Of a DNA stretch of 64,000 nucleotides, positions 58,908-64,000 are shown in pieces. Origin of the DNA: Candidatus Gastranaerophilales bacterium (GTDB taxonomy: Bacteria; Cyanobacteriota; Vampirovibrionia; Gastranaerophilales; Gastranaerophilaceae); assembly GCA_944325885.1 (NCBI GenBank), contig CALVBT010000002.1, positions 62,001 through 126,000 on the forward strand, given 5' to 3'. Numbering within the stretch: position 1 is the stretch's first letter; the number at the start of each line of letters is the position of its first letter. Below the pieces are notes generated by a model that saw only the letters and a program-made list of their open reading frames with translations, had not been told where the DNA came from and ran no database searches. The translations under genes were made by a program, and so were the position numbers.

Positions 58908-61900
58908 ATGCAAAATAAGATTTTTTTACCAAATTTCGGACAAAAGTTAACTGTATTAAACTCACAGCCTGATAAAGATACAGGAAATACAAACCTTTTA
59001 AAACAACAGGCTGCTCCTGATACTGTAGAAATCGCAGGAGAGGTAAAGACTGCTCAGACTGCCGAAAATAAAAAGAAAAAAATGTCTAAAAAGAAAAAGG
59101 CTCTAATTGCTGCAGGTGTTATAGGTACAGCTGCTGTTATAGCTGCAGGTATGTCTTCTTTAAAAAGAGGAAAATTGCCTTTTGGCAGATCAAAAATTCC
59201 TTTTTCTCATGAACCGTTGATTCAAAATTTTCCAACTGCTGCTGATTTGGACAAAGCAGTTGCTGAAACGATAAAAGATGTAAAACTTGATTATGGTTTT
59301 TCTGAAAATATTACAAAAGCTCAAGATATAAAAACAGAACTGGAAAAATATTGCGGTGATTGGCGTTGGGGGCTGGGTACACTTGCTGCAAACGCTGAAA
59401 AGGACGAAGGCCTAAGATATGCTTTAAGAGTTTTGACGGGTAAAAACTTTACAGAATATGGAAAAGAAGCAAAAGTTAATCTGGATGGATATCATATTAC
59501 AAGTATTGCTGAAAATTTACCTGCAAATATCGACAAATCTAAGTTTCAAGATTTTATGAAGTTTATCATAAAAGCTTCTGATGAAAAACAAATAACTGCT
59601 TGGAATATGCGGTCGGTTTTGTCTGATTACAAAGGTGATTATGCAGATGCATCCAGATTTTTTGCTTTGTGCAAAAACATAAATGACCAGCTTTCTCTAA
59701 AGGGCTGGGGGTCCTTAAATGGGGCTGAAATATTGTCCGGAAATCCAAATCTAAACTTTAATCAGTTCAATGATTTCTTAAAAATTCTAAAAAAAGGCTC
59801 TGTTACTGATCCATACTTAGGTAATGTTACTTTGGCAGGCTTTAATGATGTATTTAAAAATAAAGACATCTCAATTAAAACTTTATCAAATTTATACAAA
59901 TCTATGAATGATAAAGTTATAGAGCATGTTAGTCTTGCGACTTTAAAAGATATGATGACAGCAAGCGATATAGACGCTTATGCTGCAATTAAAAAACTTA
60001 ATTCCTTGCCTGATGATGTTATTTCTAAATTTGAGGGCAGCGGCGATGCTATTACTTATATAAGATTTGAAAAATATCTGGGCAAAAACAATATAAATGA
60101 ACTCAATCAGGCAGAAAAAAGAGAATTGATGAACAAATTGATTCAAAACAATGCTTATTCATTTAATTCTTATTCTGATTTGTTTAAATTAATCCCTAAA
60201 AATCAAAAAGAATACTGCAATCTCTTAAATAAACTTGCAAAATCTATCGGTATCAGTACAAAACCACTCACTGCTGCAGAAAAGAAATTCTTTGAAGAAG
60301 GCATGGCCAGACTCGACAGAAGCATAAAAGATGTTGATTTTAACAATGTAGAGATTTCTTTGAAAATATCCAGAGAAGATTTTGTTAACAAAGCTCTGGA
60401 CAAAATGAAAAAGCTCGATGAACTGGAACAAAGAAAAGTTATGGACTATTTCGGTTTTGAAATAGAAAAAGGAAAACTGAAAGGTTATCCGATAAATCTC
60501 AATAACGGTGAAAAACTTGCTGAAATACCTGATAAAAAGACTAAAAAGGTTATCGAAGAATTAAGACCGTTTGTTGTTGATTTTTCTGAACACAACCCTA
60601 TCACGGTAACAGGTGCGTCTAAGTCGTTTGAAAAGGATTTGAACGACATACTGGGCGGATTGCCGGAACTGCGCTCTATTATCGGACGCAAACAGCATGT
60701 TACTCATTCTTATACTCTGGACAAACATACATTGAAGGTGCTGCAGGGAGTTGTTTCCAATCCGAAATTTGCTAATCTTTCTGCAGAAGACAAAAAAATA
60801 TTGTCTATTGCATCACTGCTCCATGATATTACCAAAGCTGAAGGACTGAGAGATTTTACTCATCCTATGGAATCGGCTTTTGATGCGTTTTATATTATCC
60901 AAAAAATGAATCTGCCTGAAGAACAGCAGTTGAAAATTTATGAACTCATAAAATCTCACAACTGGCTGGATAGAATGAATCATCCGAAAAATACGGCGGA
61001 TGATATTCAAAGAATAGCGCAGGACATTGCTTTTGATGCCAGACATACAAATACATTCGAGCTTGCAAAAATACTTTGCGAAGCTGACATGAAAGCTGTT
61101 AAAAAGGATGATTCTTTCTTTAAACATCACAAAAAGACACTTAATGAGATGAGTGCAATTGTGGATAATTATATTAAAAAAATCCACGAAACACAGATTG
61201 TTCTGCCTCAGACCATTATCCCGAAGGCCTCTCAAATTAAAAACGGCGTAGAAAAATCAGCCGGTGGTATTAAAAATACCGTAATTTATATGAATAAAGC
61301 TGATGAAAATTTGGAAAAATATGGCTTTGCTCCGGGTACTACAAAAGATAACTGGAGAGCAATAGTACACGCACTGGATAATGAAGATCAGATGCAAAAA
61401 TTTAATACCTTCTCTATCATTGATACAGAAGCTTTGTTAAGCACATCTTATATTGATACAAAGAGCTACAAAGTATTTAGAAAACAGGGCTTTATCCTTG
61501 ATGTAAATACAAATGATATCCACGCCGGTTACAGCTCTGATTTTGGCACCGGATATGCAAAAACAATCGAGTTGTTAAAGTCTGATTATCTCTTCTATGG
61601 TATGAGAAAAGGCGATAAGATTTCAAAAGATGCATGGCGTAATAACAGAACGGAATACAGACGCTATATCTCTGATTTGATAAAACAAAAAATGAATATC
61701 ACTGATAGCGAATATGTTGAACTTCTTGAAAAAATACAGGGCTGTAAGTCACTTACAGATATAGAAAAAGTTGATAAAAACTTTGCTCAAAAATTAAAAG
61801 AAACCTTTGCCGAAATGGAATCAAGAAAACGCAGAGGCAACAGACAATATAACGAAATGCTTGTTACAAGACCAAAAATTCAGGCAGTGTTTGCTTATGA

Positions 61901-61979
61901 CAAATCTTATGAAAAAATACCGGAATTTTTGAGAAAATATGCTGCTGATAATGATTTGCCGATTATAATATTTGGCTAA
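58908..61979 (+). CDS. Large HD-domain protein of lineage-specific architecture
   Basis: The 1023-residue protein has an N-terminal segment 'MQNKIFLPNFGQKLTVLNSQ' and a hydrophobic helix near 65-82 (ALIAAGVIGTAAVIAAGM). Then comes a long helical region of ~450 residues with no family I know. An HD phosphohydrolase domain lies around 600-720: 'HVTHSYTLDKHTLKVLQG' gives the first His, 'LSIASLLHDITKAEG' the HD pair, and 'FELAKILCEADMKAVKK' the last Asp. A C-terminal ~250-residue part follows. HD domains of this type cut phosphodiester or nucleotide phosphates; the substrate cannot be read. Start ATG 58908, with a TATAAT at 58884-58889. Its stop overlaps the convergent gene by 4 bp. Confidence 0.78.
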   Translation: MQNKIFLPNFGQKLTVLNSQPDKDTGNTNLLKQQAAPDTVEIAGEVKTAQTAENKKKKMSKKKKALIAAGVIGTAAVIAAGMSSLKRGKLPFGRSKIPFSHEPLIQNFPTAADLDKAVAETIKDVKLDYGFSENITKAQDIKTELEKYCGDWRWGLGTLAANAEKDEGLRYALRVLTGKNFTEYGKEAKVNLDGYHITSIAENLPANIDKSKFQDFMKFIIKASDEKQITAWNMRSVLSDYKGDYADASRFFALCKNINDQLSLKGWGSLNGAEILSGNPNLNFNQFNDFLKILKKGSVTDPYLGNVTLAGFNDVFKNKDISIKTLSNLYKSMNDKVIEHVSLATLKDMMTASDIDAYAAIKKLNSLPDDVISKFEGSGDAITYIRFEKYLGKNNINELNQAEKRELMNKLIQNNAYSFNSYSDLFKLIPKNQKEYCNLLNKLAKSIGISTKPLTAAEKKFFEEGMARLDRSIKDVDFNNVEISLKISREDFVNKALDKMKKLDELEQRKVMDYFGFEIEKGKLKGYPINLNNGEKLAEIPDKKTKKVIEELRPFVVDFSEHNPITVTGASKSFEKDLNDILGGLPELRSIIGRKQHVTHSYTLDKHTLKVLQGVVSNPKFANLSAEDKKILSIASLLHDITKAEGLRDFTHPMESAFDAFYIIQKMNLPEEQQLKIYELIKSHNWLDRMNHPKNTADDIQRIAQDIAFDARHTNTFELAKILCEADMKAVKKDDSFFKHHKKTLNEMSAIVDNYIKKIHETQIVLPQTIIPKASQIKNGVEKSAGGIKNTVIYMNKADENLEKYGFAPGTTKDNWRAIVHALDNEDQMQKFNTFSIIDTEALLSTSYIDTKSYKVFRKQGFILDVNTNDIHAGYSSDFGTGYAKTIELLKSDYLFYGMRKGDKISKDAWRNNRTEYRRYISDLIKQKMNITDSEYVELLEKIQGCKSLTDIEKVDKNFAQKLKETFAEMESRKRRGNRQYNEMLVTRPKIQAVFAYDKSYEKIPEFLRKYAADNDLPIIIFG

Positions 61980-62602
61980 GCCAAAGAGCCGTATTTTTTG
62001 CACAGCAGGTCAAAAACAGCATGAGCAATTTTTATGTGTGCTTCTTTGTCGTAGTGCAGACCGTCAGTGTCTGAGGCTTCTGCTATTTTGTTGAAATCTA
62101 TGAAGCTGCAGTTGTATTTTTCTGCTATTTTTTTGCATATTTGTGGAAGTTCAAATGATTTTTCTATGGAAGTTTCGTCAAACATAGCAGCAAAAAAGCT
62201 GCCAAGTATGTTCTTTTTGATTACGGAAGGTGCTGCAATTATTGTATCTATGCCGGAATTTGTATCTTTTATTGATTTTACAAGGGATTCCATACCTTTT
62301 TCTATGTCTTTAATGCTGTTGTTGTAACCGAATTGAAGGTCGTTAGTCCCTATAGCCAGTATTATGCAGTCGGGTTTGCTTTTTACAATCGGCTCCAGTG
62401 CTTTGTACCCTGTTTGCATATACCCTGCAGGATTGTCAGAAAAAGCTGTCCTGTTGTTGCAGCCGGCTTCTGTTATTTTGAATTTGTCTTTTGCCAGACT
62501 TTTCAGTATTCCGCTCCAGCGAGAATCCGCGTCATATCTTTCTCCTGTTTCCGGTATAAAACCAAAGGTGTTGCTATCTCCAAAGCATACGATTTTTTTC
62601 AT
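61976..62602 (-). CDS. SGNH/GDSL-type esterase
   Basis: The ~208-residue protein has the four SGNH blocks: 'KKIVCFGDSNTFGFIPETGE' with nucleophile Ser near residue 9, the Gly block near 70-80, 'CIILAIGTNDLQFGYNNS' with Asn, and 'DTDGLHYDKEAHIKIA' with catalytic Asp and His. It is an ester hydrolase, perhaps acting on acylated sugars; substrate unknown. The ATG at 62602 is preceded by GAGATGGA; a longer frame to 62656 has no site. No signal peptide is visible, so it should be cytoplasmic. Confidence 0.88.
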   Translation of the reverse strand: MKKIVCFGDSNTFGFIPETGERYDADSRWSGILKSLAKDKFKITEAGCNNRTAFSDNPAGYMQTGYKALEPIVKSKPDCIILAIGTNDLQFGYNNSIKDIEKGMESLVKSIKDTNSGIDTIIAAPSVIKKNILGSFFAAMFDETSIEKSFELPQICKKIAEKYNCSFIDFNKIAEASDTDGLHYDKEAHIKIAHAVFDLLCKKYGSLA

Positions 62603-62798
62603 ATTCCATCTCTTTTTATAGTCTTTTGTATTTATTATAAGTTTTTTGAAAAACAAATACCAGAAAATTAAACTTTTTGTTTAACCTTTTAGGCCTATGA
62701 ATTCCAATTGATTTCTATGTATCTTTTTAATATATTTGCATATAGTCTAAAATGAGGCTGTATAGGTTTTTATACGTATATTTTGAGAGGAACAAACA

Positions 62799-63698
62799 TT
62801 GAAAAGAAAGGTGCTTGGTGTATTAAACGGTGCTGTGGCGGCTGCCAGCTATGGGACAAATCCATTGTTTGCTCTGCCATTGTACTCTGCAGGAGTGGGT
62901 GTAAATTCTGTTTTGTTTTACAGATATGCTTTTGCTGTTCTAATTTATGGTATCTGGCTTAAATTTGTGAAAAAAACATCCCTGCATCTTTCAAAACAGG
63001 AGATTTTGCCGCTTTTGATGCTGGCATTGTTCTTTTCATTGTCGTCATTGACTCTGTTTGATGCTTTCAGGTACATAGAGGCAGGTATTGCCTGCACAAT
63101 ACTGTTTATTTATCCTGTGCTTGTTGCTATTATTATGGCTTTGTTTTTTAAAGAGAAATTGACCAAAACAGTAATATTTTCCATACTTTTGACCTCTGCT
63201 GGCATTGCTCTTTTATATAGAGGAAAACCCGGTGTCAGTTTGAATTTGTATGGTGTAATTATTGTTTTTGCTTCGGCTCTTTTATATGCTTTATACATTG
63301 TCGGAGTCAAAAATATTAAGGCTGTAAAACATATAAACAGAGCAAAACTAAGCTTTTATGTTATGTTGTTCGGGCTTTTTGTCTACATTGTCAATTTAAA
63401 ATTTTGTACCCAGCTCCAAATCATGGACAAACCGTGGCAGTGGCTGTGTGTTTTGGCTTTGTCGTTATTCCCGACAATTATTTCTTTAGAAACTATTAAT
63501 GTATCAATAAAACTAATCGGCTCAACAACTACCGCTATCCTCGGCGCATTAGAGCCTTTGACCGCTATATTCTTTGGCGTTTTGCTTTTTAATGAACATT
63601 TGACACTGCGTATTGTTTGCGGTGTAATATTGATTCTTTCAGGCGTATTTCTTGTTGTATTGAGAGATAAGATAAAAAAATTTGTAAATAAAAATTAA
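62799..63698 (+). CDS. EamA/DMT-family transporter
   Basis: The 299-residue protein has ten predicted transmembrane helices in two EamA halves. The first starts 'LNGAVAAASYGTNPLFALPL' and includes 'CTILFIYPVLVAIIMALFFK' ending 'KEKLT'. The second includes 'YGVIIVFASALLYALYIVG' and ends 'TTAILGALEPLTAIFFGVLL', 'NEHLTLRIVCGVILILSGVF'. The paired E-K-L/E-H-L motifs after helices 4 and 9 are typical. It exports a small metabolite or amino acid, not specified. The start is TTG at 62799 with GAGAGG eight bases upstream. It stands alone before the last gene. Confidence 0.9.
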   Translation: MKRKVLGVLNGAVAAASYGTNPLFALPLYSAGVGVNSVLFYRYAFAVLIYGIWLKFVKKTSLHLSKQEILPLLMLALFFSLSSLTLFDAFRYIEAGIACTILFIYPVLVAIIMALFFKEKLTKTVIFSILLTSAGIALLYRGKPGVSLNLYGVIIVFASALLYALYIVGVKNIKAVKHINRAKLSFYVMLFGLFVYIVNLKFCTQLQIMDKPWQWLCVLALSLFPTIISLETINVSIKLIGSTTTAILGALEPLTAIFFGVLLFNEHLTLRIVCGVILILSGVFLVVLRDKIKKFVNKN

Positions 63699-63779
63699 TG
63701 ATATTTGATTTTTCTGGCAAAAATATTTTTTTTCATTTTTATTGCATTGTGAGTTGGATATAAAGAGAAAGGATAATAA

Positions 63780-64000
63780 ATGAACGTAAATGCTTCCAAC
63801 AATAATCATCAGTCAGTTTCTTTCGGCAGATTGACTAGAGACAATATTACAATGACAAAAGACATGTTTAAAATAGTTTCTGATATGCCTGTTGTCAAAA
63901 CTTTTGGTCAAAAATTTAATGCTCGTGTTACTATGGATTCTTTTTTAAGCAGCAGACCGGGCAATAGACCACAAATGGCTCTTACTTTTACAAATGTACG
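63780..64000 (+). CDS. SFGR-motif lineage protein, N-terminal part (runs off window)
   Basis: The frame opens at ATG 63780 after AAAGGATAATAA and is still open at the window end. The first 73 residues begin MNVNASNNNHQSVSFGRLTR. The Asn-rich start and an early VSFGR motif match the N-terminal style of the 832-residue protein at 8089 (ISFKGF), so I class it with the lineage-specific SF-G proteins. Too little is present to assign a domain. Confidence 0.65.
   Translation, partial: MNVNASNNNHQSVSFGRLTRDNITMTKDMFKIVSDMPVVKTFGQKFNARVTMDSFLSSRPGNRPQMALTFTNV

Overview
The window is AT-rich bacterial DNA that I read as a chromosome fragment of a gut Gastranaerophilales (Vampirovibrionia, the non-photosynthetic sister group of cyanobacteria). 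This is inference. It rests on several large proteins of no known family with an SFKG/SFGR-type motif near the N-terminus (genes at 8089-10587 and 63780-end), a lone flagellin gene, many small signal-peptide proteins, and conserved housekeeping genes (gyrB, rsmH-ftsL, rqcP, an NAD-type isocitrate dehydrogenase gene) of a diderm type.

Layout. 1-13.7 kb is core chromosome: the 3' end of an AsmA/TamB-like gene, a metallophosphoesterase, rqcP, a secreted barrel-type protein followed by cinA-C and icd, then leftward rsmH-ftsL, an 832-aa lineage protein with an internal duplication, and gyrB. 13.9-17.9 kb holds a very large flagellin. Its usual variable middle is replaced by four modules carrying RTX-like glycine/aspartate repeats, and its reading frame is broken at a run of 12 G. 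The arrangement fits phase variation, with 11 G restoring one 1338-aa protein. 17.9-30.4 kb has an acetyltransferase, a GC-richer structured stretch, a histidine kinase/response regulator pair, a Spy/CpxP-like secreted protein with a cysteine-rich tail, panE, and a redox cluster (LysR, TetR, two aldo/keto reductases, a flavodoxin, an arginase-family enzyme).

30.45-52.04 kb is a 21.6-kb integrated element at the 3' end of tRNA-Asp(GTC). Both ends carry a short repeat of the tRNA 3' end, each followed by a terminator. A large serine recombinase gene abuts the intact tRNA and its frame runs into it. Inside are a phage-like control region with paired operators, small cargo genes separated by GGGG/CCCC hairpins, a small resolvase, a class II-type Fic protein, a long defence operon (hsdM, OLD-family nuclease, small membrane protein, hsdS with an extra C-terminal domain, hsdR, YgjP-type metallopeptidase), a YD-repeat secreted protein, and a replication/control block (candidate Rep, unknown 522-aa protein, OB-fold-like protein, tandem ribbon-helix-helix protein, 49-aa protein).

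52.1-64 kb returns to core chromosome: tRNA-Asp with duplicated 5' fragments beside it, three proteins with export or surface features, a SNF2 helicase, hydrolases, an HD-domain lineage protein and an EamA transporter. The window ends inside another SFGR-type gene. The two most notable items are the switchable RTX-flagellin and the compact element that couples type I restriction to an OLD nuclease and membrane partner at a tRNA site.
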